From NCBI GenBank assembly GCA_027296025.1, contig JAPUJU010000323.1:1-17396 (forward strand): DNA of 17,396 bases, written 5' to 3'. The DNA comes from a bacterium (GTDB lineage Bacteria > Krumholzibacteriota > Krumholzibacteriia > WVZY01). Of this stretch, positions 1 to 7,670 are shown piece by piece. The notes under the pieces were generated by a model that saw only the letters and a list, made by a program, of their open reading frames with translations, had not been told where the DNA came from and did no database searches. The position numbers and the translations under genes are program-made. The number at the start of each line of letters is the position of its first letter. The stretch's first letter is position 1.

Positions 1-114
1 GATCGCCGCGAAGTCTGCGCCGTCGTCGAAGTCGTAGCTCACTTCAATCGGCTGAGAACACCCGAAAACGAGCAGCAATGGCAGGAGAACAATCAACTTG
101 AAAACGGACTTCAC
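1..114 (-). CDS. DUF4136-like lipoprotein, N-terminal fragment
   Basis: Only the first 38 codons lie in the window; the gene runs off the left edge. It begins with GTG, and a strong GGAGGAGG ribosome binding site at 121-128 (minus strand) fixes this start. The N-terminus is a lipoprotein signal peptide: Lys at 2 and 6, a Leu/Val-rich core, and the lipobox V-F-G-C with the modified Cys at residue 19. The mature start, with the pattern V-S-Y-D-F-D-D-G-A-D-F, resembles the opening of DUF4136 lipoproteins, which usually have a 'Y-D...ADF..Y.T' motif there. The product would be lipid-anchored in the outer or inner membrane. Family assignment from so short a piece is tentative; the lipoprotein call is firm. 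A good promoter lies about 130 bases upstream. Confidence 0.75.
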   Translation of the reverse strand, partial: MKSVFKLIVLLPLLLVFGCSQPIEVSYDFDDGADFAAI

Positions 115-240
115 AACGAACCTCCTCCAGAAGCGTAATACGCGGCGGGCAAGCAATCGTCGGCAGCCCACGCCGGCGGGAAATCGATCAAACCCCGCAG
201 AATATTCTTTTCACGATGGGGGTGAAAGCTACGAACGGTC

Positions 241-269
241 ATTCTACCAAAAGACTCCCGATTATCCAA
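241..269 (-). promoter_or_regulatory. Sigma-70-type promoter for the DUF4136-like lipoprotein
   Basis: Read on the minus strand, a -35 box TTGGAT (264-269) is followed after exactly 17 bases by a -10 box TAGAAT (241-246). The start site would be near 234, giving a leader of about 120 bases before the GTG at 114. Boxes and spacing are seen directly; activity is inferred. No downstream T-tailed hairpin was found between the preceding SGNH gene and this site, so read-through from that gene is also possible. Confidence 0.6.
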
Positions 270-309
270 TACCCAACCTTCCTCACGCAAAAATTGAAGG
301 GAGAAGGAC

Positions 310-1389
310 TTACGATTCGTCAGCAAACGACTTCCGGACTGTTGCGGTGACGGCGGCGGCCAGTCTCCTGTGCCCGAACGCGTTCAGATGCCGGTCCAGC
401 CACAGGCGGGTCTGCCGGTAAAACACTCGGTCGTTGAACCGGCTCGCCGCGATCCCCATTCTGGCGAGCTTCGATTCGAGGTCGTCCCAGCAACGATCGT
501 TGTCAGGCATCATTAGAATAACGTAAAAGTCCGTGCCGCGCTCGGCGAACTCGTCGCGCATCATTTGAATGAGCTGGGCGGCCGCACGAACGTCTTCCGC
601 CTCAACCGCGCGGTCGGGATCCACGGCCGCGGGCGGTCCGATCCCGAGCGTGCGCAGGACCTTCCGACAGACTTCGATCACGAAATTGTAGAGGTGGCTG
701 TTGTTGAACCACGTTCGCTTGTAACGCTCGAGCGAACGCGCTGAGTCATAGACGGACGTTTCTCTCTCCGGAACCGGAACATTGGAAAGAAGCGGTTCGG
801 CCCCGTCGAACAGGAACCGTGGCTTTGGATACCCGTATCGCTCTTCCGATGTGATGTCCAGAAAATCGTTCTTTGTAAAGAGCAGCACACCGACGTCCGC
901 CTCCGGCCCCGGTGTCGGACGACGCGTGAGCAGGTCGATCTCCAGCAGTTGCTGGTCCGTCCCGTATCCCGGAGCGGAGAGGTTATAGACATTCCAACCG
1001 GTCTCCCGCATCATCACTTCGGCGAATACATCGTCGTTGTCAACCCCCCAGCCCCAGCCGTACGAATCCCCGACGACGATAACGTTTCGCTTTCCCGGAA
1101 GAGTCGGATCTGTCGAACTCCTGTGACCGTGACGGTCGTGTGTGACGCGAACTATGAAGTCCAGGCTGGCGAATGTGCCGTCCGCGCCGGGCCGTCCCTT
1201 CCATCCAAGCAGAGAGTCGTACCGGAAGAACGTCTGCTGGGGTGGCTGGTATGCGTAGTTGTATCTCGGGCACGGGTAGAACACGCGCAGAAATACTTCA
1301 CCGACAAGTGCCGCAACGATGAGCGAGAGGAGGACAAGAGGCGGAAGACGCCCGCGGGCGGAGCGCGCGTTTGACTTCTTCATATTCAT
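310..1389 (-). CDS. Membrane-anchored SGNH/GDSL-type hydrolase
   Basis: The 359-residue protein has one N-terminal transmembrane segment (about 17-38) after a basic start, then a globular domain. The SGNH blocks are recognisable: V-V-G-D-S-Y-G-W-G with the nucleophile Ser at 109; the block II glycine in L-S-A-P-G-Y-G (about 141-143); T-K-N-D with Asn 174; and D-R-H near the end with Asp 332 and His 334. The family hydrolyses esters, often acetyl groups on surface sugars; here the catalytic domain would sit on the periplasmic side of the inner membrane. The substrate cannot be told. ATG codons at 1389 and 1383 are both possible starts and neither has a strong ribosome binding site. It follows the DUF1579 gene on the same strand but a terminator lies between them. 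Confidence 0.8.
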   Translation of the reverse strand: MNMKKSNARSARGRLPPLVLLSLIVAALVGEVFLRVFYPCPRYNYAYQPPQQTFFRYDSLLGWKGRPGADGTFASLDFIVRVTHDRHGHRSSTDPTLPGKRNVIVVGDSYGWGWGVDNDDVFAEVMMRETGWNVYNLSAPGYGTDQQLLEIDLLTRRPTPGPEADVGVLLFTKNDFLDITSEERYGYPKPRFLFDGAEPLLSNVPVPERETSVYDSARSLERYKRTWFNNSHLYNFVIEVCRKVLRTLGIGPPAAVDPDRAVEAEDVRAAAQLIQMMRDEFAERGTDFYVILMMPDNDRCWDDLESKLARMGIAASRFNDRVFYRQTRLWLDRHLNAFGHRRLAAAVTATVRKSFADES

Positions 1390-1448
1390 GATACCGTTGC
1401 CCGACCTTGCGGCTCACTCACCGTACACATCTATGGAGAGAATAACCC

Positions 1449-1480
1449 ACAAAATGAAACAGGGGAATCAGCTTCCCCTG
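1449..1480 (-). terminator. Intrinsic terminator after the DUF1579 gene
   Basis: On the minus strand an 8-bp perfect stem (CAGGGGAA / TTCCCCTG, 1460-1480) with a 5-base loop is followed by the T-rich tract TTTCATTTT. It begins 30 bases past the stop codon at 1510, so it would end that transcript and separate it from the SGNH hydrolase gene. On the plus strand there is no T tract after the stem, so it is directional. Confidence 0.75.
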
Positions 1481-1509
1481 CGCTCTTGCAACCGCACCGG
1501 CGTTTATCT

Positions 1510-2100
1510 CTACGAGCGTGTATAAACGATCTGCATGGACTTGAACCACCCGTCCGCCGCCCCAGGAATTGCCATGTAGTACTCAAAGATGTGCTTGTTG
1601 TGGTCGACCACTCTGGAAATCATGCGGATCCTGGTATCCTCTCTGGTCATCGGGTGGCGCACGGTTGCCATATGCGTCTGGGTCCTGCAGTGGTCCGTAC
1701 ACTCACCTACACTATACATCATCTGTGTGCCCATATTGTCGCACCACACAAACGTGTGCTGATCAGTCGTAGCGTCGTAGCCGCTCAGGCCGACGCCTTC
1801 GAATGGTACTCCCATCATCTGTCCCTCGAACTGCTGCATGAGATAACGCCCACCGAGTATGACCTTGTATTCCGCACGGCCCATACTCTCTACCGGTTCG
1901 ACGCCTGGCGCTTCCCACCAGGTTATCTCCGCGTTCCACATCCCGGCCAGATCGTTGAAAAGCGCGTGGTGCGGCCCAGGTGACATTGCCCTGTAAGCCG
2001 CCTCGGCCTCGCGGTCCTCCTTTTCCCCCGCGTCGAGAATTACGGGAACACCCGCGAGAATCGCTGCTGCGATGGTAACCAAGAATATCATACCCTTCAT
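1510..2100 (-). CDS. Secreted DUF1579-family protein
   Basis: The 196-residue protein starts with a cleavable signal peptide (1-24, ending near D-A-G) followed by a charged spacer. From about residue 50 it carries the DUF1579 pattern: L-A-G-M-W near the start, a Trp pair, G-R-A-E-Y, I-L-G-G-R-Y-L, F-E-G..G-V-P-F-E-G, a G-Y-D turn and W-C-D-N-M-G-T. Length and order are normal for the family, whose members are small secreted or cytoplasmic beta-rich proteins of unknown biochemical role. The likely location is the periplasm. It appears monocistronic, with a divergent neighbour at 2315 and its own terminator. An AAAGGA-type ribosome binding site about ten bases before the ATG supports the start. 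No clear promoter was found in 2101-2314. Confidence 0.8.
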   Translation of the reverse strand: MKGMIFLVTIAAAILAGVPVILDAGEKEDREAEAAYRAMSPGPHHALFNDLAGMWNAEITWWEAPGVEPVESMGRAEYKVILGGRYLMQQFEGQMMGVPFEGVGLSGYDATTDQHTFVWCDNMGTQMMYSVGECTDHCRTQTHMATVRHPMTREDTRIRMISRVVDHNKHIFEYYMAIPGAADGWFKSMQIVYTRS

Positions 2101-2314
2101 GGCTGCAGAATCCTTTCGTTTCGGCGTATGGAGAGCCCGAACCCAGGAGTTCTCAACTTCAATTCGTCTCCGATGGGCCGATACTGTGAGGGCAGGCGCA
2201 TTCGCCTCTCCCGGGTGTGAAGGCGGTTCTGAAGGGCTCCTCTTCGAAGCCCTGCCCCTTTACATACACCGGAGCACCCATTAAGATTCCCTTCTATAAG
2301 TAGGCCAATCAGTT

Positions 2315-3154
2315 GTGGCACCTGGCGGTCGAATCGATTATAACAGACGGTATCCCGCACCAAGCAAGGAGTTCGCAATCATTCGTATCAGGCAGGCCAA
2401 CCGGGCAGAGCCCCGAACCCGACGATCCACGCGGCACCACCGGGACCCCGGCGATGGCAACACCATCGTCCTTGCGACGGTAGGGGCAGTCGTACTGGCC
2501 ACTCTGTTTGCTGTCAATTGGATCACACCTGTCATCCATGCCGCCGCGGCCGCACCGTTCTTCTTCAGAGCGATGCGACGGCGCGCACATTCATGGGCGC
2601 TTGTCCTGGCCGCGCGGTGGGCAGTCGCGCTCTTCTCTTCGATTCTTGTGCTTGGCGTGTTCCTTCCCGACCGGATGATTCGAAGCCTGCCAATGGCTGC
2701 AACGACCGTCGAAACGGTTCAACTCTGGGTCAGCGGTGGCGGGGCGCCGCCGGCGAACTATGGGTTCCTCCTGTGGGGACTCGCCCTTTTTCTCGGTGCC
2801 ACAGTTACGACCGGCGGCATTGGCGGATTCGTCGTGGGGTCGATCGCTATCGGCGGAACGGCATCCGGCGCGCTCTACATCGAAAGGCACGGGTACAACC
2901 TTATCCAGACTGCATTCGTTGCCGTACCGATATGGCAGTGGATGACGCTGCTTGCGGGCATTGCTTTGCTCGTCCCGGCAAGCCTCCCGTTCTACCGGCG
3001 GGTTTTCCCGGATCTTGACGGCGGGATCGAAAACCGGACCTTGCTCAAGCGATACATGTACGCGGGCGCCGGGCTCTTCGCACTGAGCCTCGTTCTGCGG
3101 CTGACGACCGAGGGGCTCTGGCGGTCGCTGATCGACCGTTGGACCGTTATCTGA
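2315..3154 (+). CDS. Multi-pass membrane protein of unknown function
   Basis: I do not recognise this family. The predicted 279-residue product has an Arg-rich, soluble N-terminus of about 48 residues, then hydrophobic segments near 50-75, 95-117, 148-170, 172-190, 196-222 and 247-263, that is about five or six membrane passes. A Gly-rich stretch (about 165-186) lies in the middle. The start is unusual: GTG at 2315 is the only ATG or GTG in frame before the first membrane segment, a stop codon lies in frame at 2297-2299, and there is no clear ribosome binding site. A TATAAG -10-like box at 2295-2300 would place the transcript start only a few bases ahead, as in a leaderless message. The membrane pattern supports a real gene; the exact start is uncertain. 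A long antisense ORF here has no domain and is rejected. Confidence 0.6.
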   Translation: MAPGGRIDYNRRYPAPSKEFAIIRIRQANRAEPRTRRSTRHHRDPGDGNTIVLATVGAVVLATLFAVNWITPVIHAAAAAPFFFRAMRRRAHSWALVLAARWAVALFSSILVLGVFLPDRMIRSLPMAATTVETVQLWVSGGGAPPANYGFLLWGLALFLGATVTTGGIGGFVVGSIAIGGTASGALYIERHGYNLIQTAFVAVPIWQWMTLLAGIALLVPASLPFYRRVFPDLDGGIENRTLLKRYMYAGAGLFALSLVLRLTTEGLWRSLIDRWTVI

Positions 3155-3415
3155 TTTTCGCCGGAATGAAGAGTTTTCCCTGCCCGAATTCCAGCCACCT
3201 GCAAACCTGTGACCCATATCTGCGAATCGTGGACCATGGATCCGTCTTGTAATAGCGAAGCTCGAAGTCACCTTTGAGGGGCCGTAAGGCCGTGTCTGCC
3301 AACAAACTAGACCGGAATAGGAGAAACGGAAGCTCGTCTTGCCTGATTCTTGCATTAGTCCGCCCGGAATTCCGTTCCAAATCTGTTTTTCAGCCGAACC
3401 CAGGAGCCGTAGTTC
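3155..3415 (+). other. Intergenic stretch before the FHA-GAF-HD-GYP gene
   Basis: This stretch of 261 bases holds no gene I can support. It has a short perfect palindrome GGCC-GTAA-GGCC and several partly repeated GGAATTCC/CCGGAAT words, none forming a clear terminator. I found no convincing -35/-10 pair. It ends with the ribosome binding site AGGAG at 3402-3406, nine bases before the ATG at 3416. It does not carry a recognisable cyclic-di-GMP riboswitch core. Confidence 0.4.
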
Positions 3416-4993
3416 ATGCTTCACCTCAGAATCACGCGCGGCCCGAACAGCGAGAAGACGCTCTCGATCAGCGACAAGGAGCTTCCTTTCACAATCGGGC
3501 GGGAGAAAGATAACAGGCTGCACATTCGCAGCAATGCCGTCTCGCGTTATCACGCTGTGCTGTTTCGCGAGAACGGCGAACACTGGGTGCAGGATATGAA
3601 CAGCACCAATGGTACCTTGCTCAACGGCAAGAAAACCAAAAAGGGGCGCTTGAATCCCGGCGACAAGGTCACGATCGCAAACGTCGAAATCCGAATCGAG
3701 GGGGCACCCGCCCCCCTGCAGGATACGAAGGCACCATTGGATCTTACCGTGTCGATCGACCGGCCGATCTCGTTGGACTCGACCATCGTCATAAAGAATC
3801 CGACCGAAACGCTAAAAATTGCCGACGTCCCAGGATCGGTCCCACAGGCCGATCTTTCGAAATCATACTCGGCACTCCAGCTCCTCTATCGGGCCGACGA
3901 AGTTCTCCGTGATATCGGTGACTTCAAACAGCTCCTCGAGAACTTCATGACGTTGATCACCGACGCCATTCCCGCAGACAGGGGGTACATCTTCCTCATC
4001 AACCGCGAGAACGGCATGCCTGTACCGTACGTTCGCCATCCCGGAGGCGCGCTCGAGGGCGACACCGAAATCGTCGTGAGTACGACGATCCTGCAGACCG
4101 CCGTGAATGAAAAGGAATCCCTCATCTCCAACGATGCACTGGTCGACGAACGCTTCGTTCACTCGAAGAGCATCGCCCACCTGAAAGTACGTAGCGCGAT
4201 GTGCGCCCCGCTGATCAACCGCGGCAAAGTTCTCGGGATCATCTATCTGGATTCGACCGACCAGTCAAACCTCTTTGTCGAGGATGATCTGTCTTTGCTC
4301 TCGGCGATGGCTCTCAAAGCCGGCATCGCGCTCGACAACGCGCGCCTCTACGACGACATGAGGAACCTGCTGATCAATACGGTGGAGACGCTCGTTCGCG
4401 CGATTCAGGCCCGCGATCCGTATACGAGCGGGCATTCGGTGCGTGTCACGCGGTACGCCCTCCAGATCGGCGTGAGGCTCGAGCTCTCAACGGCCGACCA
4501 GCACCACCTCTATCTCGCGGCGATGCTTCACGACATCGGGAAGATCGGGATCCCCGACGATCTCTTGAATCGTCCCTCCCGCCTGAACGAAAATGAAATC
4601 GCCGCCGTTCGCGAGCACGTGAAGCTCGGAGCCAACATGCTTCGCGCCCTCGGTGAGATGCACCCGATCGTTCCGTTGATCCTGCATCACCACGAAGCGT
4701 GGGATGGGTCAGGTTATCCGGATGGATTGAAAGGTGAAAAGATCCCGCTGATATCCAGGATTCTCGCGGTGGCGGATACGTTCGACGCGATGACGTCGGA
4801 TCGCCCCTACCGGAAAGCGGTGGCCCGAGACGAAACGATCGCCGAGCTGAAACGCTGCCGCGGCACCGCCTACGACCCAAAAATCCTGGATGTGTTTCTG
4901 GAGGTTCTGGATAACGAGTCGACCGATGTCATGGACATCGAGTCCGAAGGAATGAACCAGGAAGCTCCTATTGGAGAGCCAGCTCCGCAATAG
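3416..4993 (+). CDS. FHA-GAF-HD-GYP signalling protein
   Basis: The 525-residue soluble protein has three domains. Residues 1-97 form an FHA domain with all phosphothreonine-reading residues in place: G-R (28-29), S-R-Y-H (43-46) and N-G (65-66). Residues about 155-312 form a GAF domain (D-R-G-Y-I-F at 188-193, R-S-A-M-C-A-P-L at 259-266, G-I-I-Y-L-D at 274-279). Residues about 315-498 form an HD-GYP domain: His 340, H-D-I-G-K (372-376), E-H (400-401), H-H-E..D-G-S-G-Y-P (425-435) and V-A-D-T-F-D (452-457), so the metal site looks intact. HD-GYP proteins usually hydrolyse cyclic-di-GMP, some cGAMP. The FHA domain suggests docking to a phosphorylated partner, with the Ser/Thr kinase at 8330-10633 the obvious candidate. 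An AGGAG site supports the start. Its 3' end overlaps the convergent lipoprotein gene by 26 bases. Confidence 0.93.
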   Translation: MLHLRITRGPNSEKTLSISDKELPFTIGREKDNRLHIRSNAVSRYHAVLFRENGEHWVQDMNSTNGTLLNGKKTKKGRLNPGDKVTIANVEIRIEGAPAPLQDTKAPLDLTVSIDRPISLDSTIVIKNPTETLKIADVPGSVPQADLSKSYSALQLLYRADEVLRDIGDFKQLLENFMTLITDAIPADRGYIFLINRENGMPVPYVRHPGGALEGDTEIVVSTTILQTAVNEKESLISNDALVDERFVHSKSIAHLKVRSAMCAPLINRGKVLGIIYLDSTDQSNLFVEDDLSLLSAMALKAGIALDNARLYDDMRNLLINTVETLVRAIQARDPYTSGHSVRVTRYALQIGVRLELSTADQHHLYLAAMLHDIGKIGIPDDLLNRPSRLNENEIAAVREHVKLGANMLRALGEMHPIVPLILHHHEAWDGSGYPDGLKGEKIPLISRILAVADTFDAMTSDRPYRKAVARDETIAELKRCRGTAYDPKILDVFLEVLDNESTDVMDIESEGMNQEAPIGEPAPQ

Positions 4994-5849
4994 CCACGAC
5001 ATCCCCGTCGTGCGCGGACTCGAATACCAGCCGAACATTCTTTGCCCCCGAAACGGAGGCATTCAGACGTATCGTTTGACGGGCCGACGTCTTTGCGAGG
5101 TCGAGTTCCTCGAGCTTTTTCCCGTCCGCGTACACCACACAACGTCTGGGCTGGTTCTCGCCGAGCCCCTTCAGGGAAAGAATCCCTTCTTTGACGCCGA
5201 ACGGCACGCGTACGTCGACGAACGCTTTCTCCGGGCCCGCTATTGTTGATCGCCAGGCCGTCGTCGTGTCCCCGTCGAAACACCGCCAGAGCACTTCGTC
5301 GCCCACGGAGGGAGAGGCATCGCCGTTCATCGCGATCCAGTCTTCCCTTTCGAGTCCCATCAAGGTGAAATCAGTATCCTGAATGAACTTCATCACGCGG
5401 CCATCCGTGCCCGTGATTCTGAGATCCCACAACCCGTCCTCATTCATTTCGTATTTTTCGACGCGCTCCGGAACCATGTCCCCGAAGTACCAGTGCCAGG
5501 CCAGGGATGTCATATTGCCCACCTTTTTGACGAACATGACACCACCTGATTTCCCGTCCTTTCCCGCATACACGAGCATGCGACCCTTCTTTCCGACCTC
5601 CTGGGTGGGAAACGCGTCGTACGCCCCCGGCACGTAGCCCGCAGCCTCGATTACTTCTTTGAACCGGCTGCCTTCGTCATCCAGACTCACGGTCAACATC
5701 GAGCGACGAGCGATCTCGGTCAGGCTGAGCGAGCGTTTGCCATCGGTCGTTGCGTCTTTGTCTTCGCTGGATTTTCCACAGGAAGTAAGCGAGAGCGACG
5801 TCGCCACGATCCCGGCGACCAGAATTGCCAACTTTATGTCACGGAACAT
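4968..5849 (-). CDS. Lipoprotein with a C-terminal discoidin-like domain
   Basis: The start is placed at ATG 5849 because an AAAGGA ribosome binding site (5859-5864) and a lipoprotein signal peptide follow from it; a longer frame back to 5957 lies upstream of the promoter boxes. The 293-residue product has the lipobox L-T-S-C with Cys 24, then a charged spacer. The middle part is beta-rich and unassigned (V-Y-A-G-K-D-G-K-S-G-G-V, W-H-W-Y-F-G-D). The last 110 or so residues resemble a galactose-binding or F5/8 type C fold: C-F-D-G-D-T-T-T-A-W-R-S, then V-D-V-R, G-L-G-E-N and V-R-L-V-F-E. Such folds bind sugars or other ligands at the envelope. A near-consensus promoter at 5887-5915 makes it a separate transcription unit from the kinase operon. 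The enzymatic role, if any, is unknown. Confidence 0.75.
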   Translation of the reverse strand: MFRDIKLAILVAGIVATSLSLTSCGKSSEDKDATTDGKRSLSLTEIARRSMLTVSLDDEGSRFKEVIEAAGYVPGAYDAFPTQEVGKKGRMLVYAGKDGKSGGVMFVKKVGNMTSLAWHWYFGDMVPERVEKYEMNEDGLWDLRITGTDGRVMKFIQDTDFTLMGLEREDWIAMNGDASPSVGDEVLWRCFDGDTTTAWRSTIAGPEKAFVDVRVPFGVKEGILSLKGLGENQPRRCVVYADGKKLEELDLAKTSARQTIRLNASVSGAKNVRLVFESAHDGDVVAIAELALQ

Positions 5850-5886
5850 GTTCTGCCATCCTTTGTTGTTGAAATGTTTCGAACAC

Positions 5887-5915
5887 ATTATGTTGGATTC
5901 CCGCTGCGATGTCAA
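5887..5915 (-). promoter_or_regulatory. Near-consensus sigma-70 promoter of the discoidin-like lipoprotein
   Basis: On the minus strand TTGACA (5910-5915) and CATAAT (5887-5892) are separated by exactly 17 bases, matching five or six positions of each consensus box. The predicted start site is near 5880, about 30 bases before the ATG at 5849, leaving room for the AAAGGA site. This is the best promoter in the window and it fixes the start codon, since the upstream part of the longer open frame would not be transcribed from it. Confidence 0.75.
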
Positions 5916-5963
5916 GATACGCACGCGGTCTGTCCGCCGCCACGGCGAACCGTCCATGATGCG

Positions 5964-5997
5964 CCAACGCCCCGCGGCGTGAGCCGTGAGGCGTTGG
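5964..5997. repeat. Intergenic inverted repeat with nested stem
   Basis: An 8-bp perfect outer stem (CCAACGCC / GGCGTTGG) encloses a second 4-bp stem CGGC/GCCG with the loop GTGA on the plus strand. It lies between the end of the large lipoprotein gene (6028) and the promoter of the next one. No T tract follows on either strand, so it is not a standard intrinsic terminator. It could protect the 3' end of the kinase operon message or pause transcription. Confidence 0.45.
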
Positions 5998-6027
5998 AGG
6001 TTGATCGCAGGACTGCGCCGGCCGATG

Positions 6028-7656
6028 CTACGGGAGCTTGCTCCGGGTGTCGCTGTACAGATAGGTCACAGCGTTCTCGAAGAGCTTGTCGCCGTCCCCC
6101 GTCATGTCCCATGGCGGCGCCTGGTACCCCCACAGGATGTTGATGATCTTGCCCCCCAAGGGACTCGATATTTCTTCGACCAGTGGGAAGCGGGATCCGC
6201 CAATCCTGCCATAGAGCGTCTGGCCGGCAGCTACAGGCCCCGGGAGATCTGCAGAAACGACCACGTTCGACGTGCCGTACAGATTGAATGTTTCATCGAA
6301 GCCGGCGCTGAAATCGTTGGGATTCGTGAACACCTCGGACGCCGGAGCCCAGCAGAGAATGTCGACACCCGTTCTTACGTCCGAATTTGAAAACCCGATT
6401 CCCAGCGAAAGCACGTCGAAGTAGCCGTTGCCCGCACCGATAGCAAGAACGTTCGCTCCGCTGAACGCGATGGCGACCGCCCGTGCAGCGTCTCCGCCGG
6501 CCCACTTGCCCCCGCTGTAGGTATCGTAGCCGATAACGATCACATCGAATATGCTGACCGGGAAAATGCCGAGCCACTGGTATGGAAGGAAAGAGACTCG
6601 CCCATCATCGAGCCCCGGGTAGCCCTCGATCTTTGCCATGTAAGCCAGCGCGGCATCCAGATCCGACGACGACGAGTCCGGGTCCTCGCCGACGTACAAG
6701 ATAGTGTAGACGCCCATATAGTCCGACGACGTATCAATGCCAAGTGCATTCTGGACGGTGATGTTGCCGGATAGTGAGTTGACCGGCACCTGTAGCGTCA
6801 CCTGATCGCCACCCCAGTCGAGGACTGTGCAGAGGTAGCTCCCGAGATAGAACTCGGTCCCCGGATAGTCCAGTGAGGTTCCGTAGACCGTGATTGCCTC
6901 GAGCCGGAGCGCCTGTCCATCGGCGTCGTCATCAACAACACTGGTGATTGTCGGAGTATCGTATGCGTAGACGAACTGCGTGGCCGGATTGCTTGCTGTG
7001 TACGTATTTTCCGCCATCACGCGGAAGTAGTGCGACCCCTCCGGCAGCGATCCGTTGAACGACGTATCGGGCATCGATGTCTCCCAGTCGATAACCGCGA
7101 AGTCCGGCGTCGAACTGAGCTGGAGGCGATACGACGTCGCATCTACGACGGAGTTCCATTCCATCTGGAAGGAAACCGTCGCCATCACAATCGGCGTGTC
7201 CCGCGTGAATGTCGTGATCTCGAACGGGGCCGCCGTAAGTACAACGTCGGTTGTTTTGTTGACGGCAACATCGACGTCCTCATCGACACCGAAAAACAGC
7301 AGCCCGCCGGCCGCGAACAGCTCAACCGAAACGCGTTTGTTATTCTCGGCGACTACGGTCAGATTGACTTCGACACTGTCATCCAGAGCGTTGACGGTGA
7401 CACATCTGATCGCCTCCGGGGCTCCGCCGTTTCCGGGGGGAAATACCAGGATACACAGCGAGTCGACCACGGGCAGGGCAGCGGCGAAAGCCTGAAGGGC
7501 CGCACCCTCGAACGCCGCGCTCGTTTGCGGGTTGCTCCGCGAGAGCACAAGGCTGACGGTTCCCTCATTTTGGTCGAGGCTGGGGCTGTCGACAAGCGAA
7601 CATCCGATCAGGGTCAACGTCGCGAGAATCGCTGTGAATGTAATTTTGCGTACCAT
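6028..7656 (-). CDS. Large lipoprotein: FN3-like, IPT/TIG-like and amidotransferase-fold domains
   Basis: ATG 7656 is preferred over the upstream in-frame start because a GGAGG site (7661-7665) precedes it and a lipoprotein signal follows, with lipobox L-I-G-C and Cys 19. The 542-residue product then shows a beta-rich N-terminal region (about 30-145), a fibronectin type III-like domain (about 150-232; W-N-S-V-V-D-A-T-S-Y-R-L-Q-L and Y-F-R-V-M-A-E-N), an IPT/TIG-like domain (about 234-315; P-T-I-T-S-V and I-T-V-Y-G-T-S-L), and a C-terminal domain (about 317-535) alternating strands and helices as in class I amidotransferase or ThuA-like folds (I-L-Y-V-G, D-V-I-V-I-G-Y-D, V-L-A-I-G-A-G-N, F-E-N-A-V-T-Y-L). 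The nucleophile position seems to lack Cys. It is the third gene behind the kinase, 14 bases after the second, so it probably acts in the same envelope process. Confidence 0.8.
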   Translation of the reverse strand: MVRKITFTAILATLTLIGCSLVDSPSLDQNEGTVSLVLSRSNPQTSAAFEGAALQAFAAALPVVDSLCILVFPPGNGGAPEAIRCVTVNALDDSVEVNLTVVAENNKRVSVELFAAGGLLFFGVDEDVDVAVNKTTDVVLTAAPFEITTFTRDTPIVMATVSFQMEWNSVVDATSYRLQLSSTPDFAVIDWETSMPDTSFNGSLPEGSHYFRVMAENTYTASNPATQFVYAYDTPTITSVVDDDADGQALRLEAITVYGTSLDYPGTEFYLGSYLCTVLDWGGDQVTLQVPVNSLSGNITVQNALGIDTSSDYMGVYTILYVGEDPDSSSSDLDAALAYMAKIEGYPGLDDGRVSFLPYQWLGIFPVSIFDVIVIGYDTYSGGKWAGGDAARAVAIAFSGANVLAIGAGNGYFDVLSLGIGFSNSDVRTGVDILCWAPASEVFTNPNDFSAGFDETFNLYGTSNVVVSADLPGPVAAGQTLYGRIGGSRFPLVEEISSPLGGKIINILWGYQAPPWDMTGDGDKLFENAVTYLYSDTRSKLP

Positions 7657-7670
7657 ATTTCCTCCAACCT

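Noticed and set aside
2101..2314. Small gene on the minus strand reaching to 2378 upstream of the DUF1579 gene
   Set aside because: The 93-codon frame has no motif, overlaps the start of the DUF1579 gene and the plus-strand membrane gene, and the region reads like intergenic DNA with only short 5-bp hairpins.
3155..3415. Cyclic-di-GMP riboswitch ahead of the HD-GYP gene
   Set aside because: The conserved core words and paired stems of GEMM-type riboswitches are not present.
2591..3583. 330-codon open frame on the minus strand across the membrane protein gene and the start of the FHA-GAF-HD-GYP gene
   Set aside because: The translation is Arg/Pro/Glu-rich without any domain, has no good ribosome binding site, and overlaps the certain FHA domain. 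It is an antisense shadow of GC-rich coding DNA.
5964..5997. Rho-independent terminator of the kinase operon
   Set aside because: The hairpin is real but no run of T follows on either strand; it is listed only as an inverted repeat.
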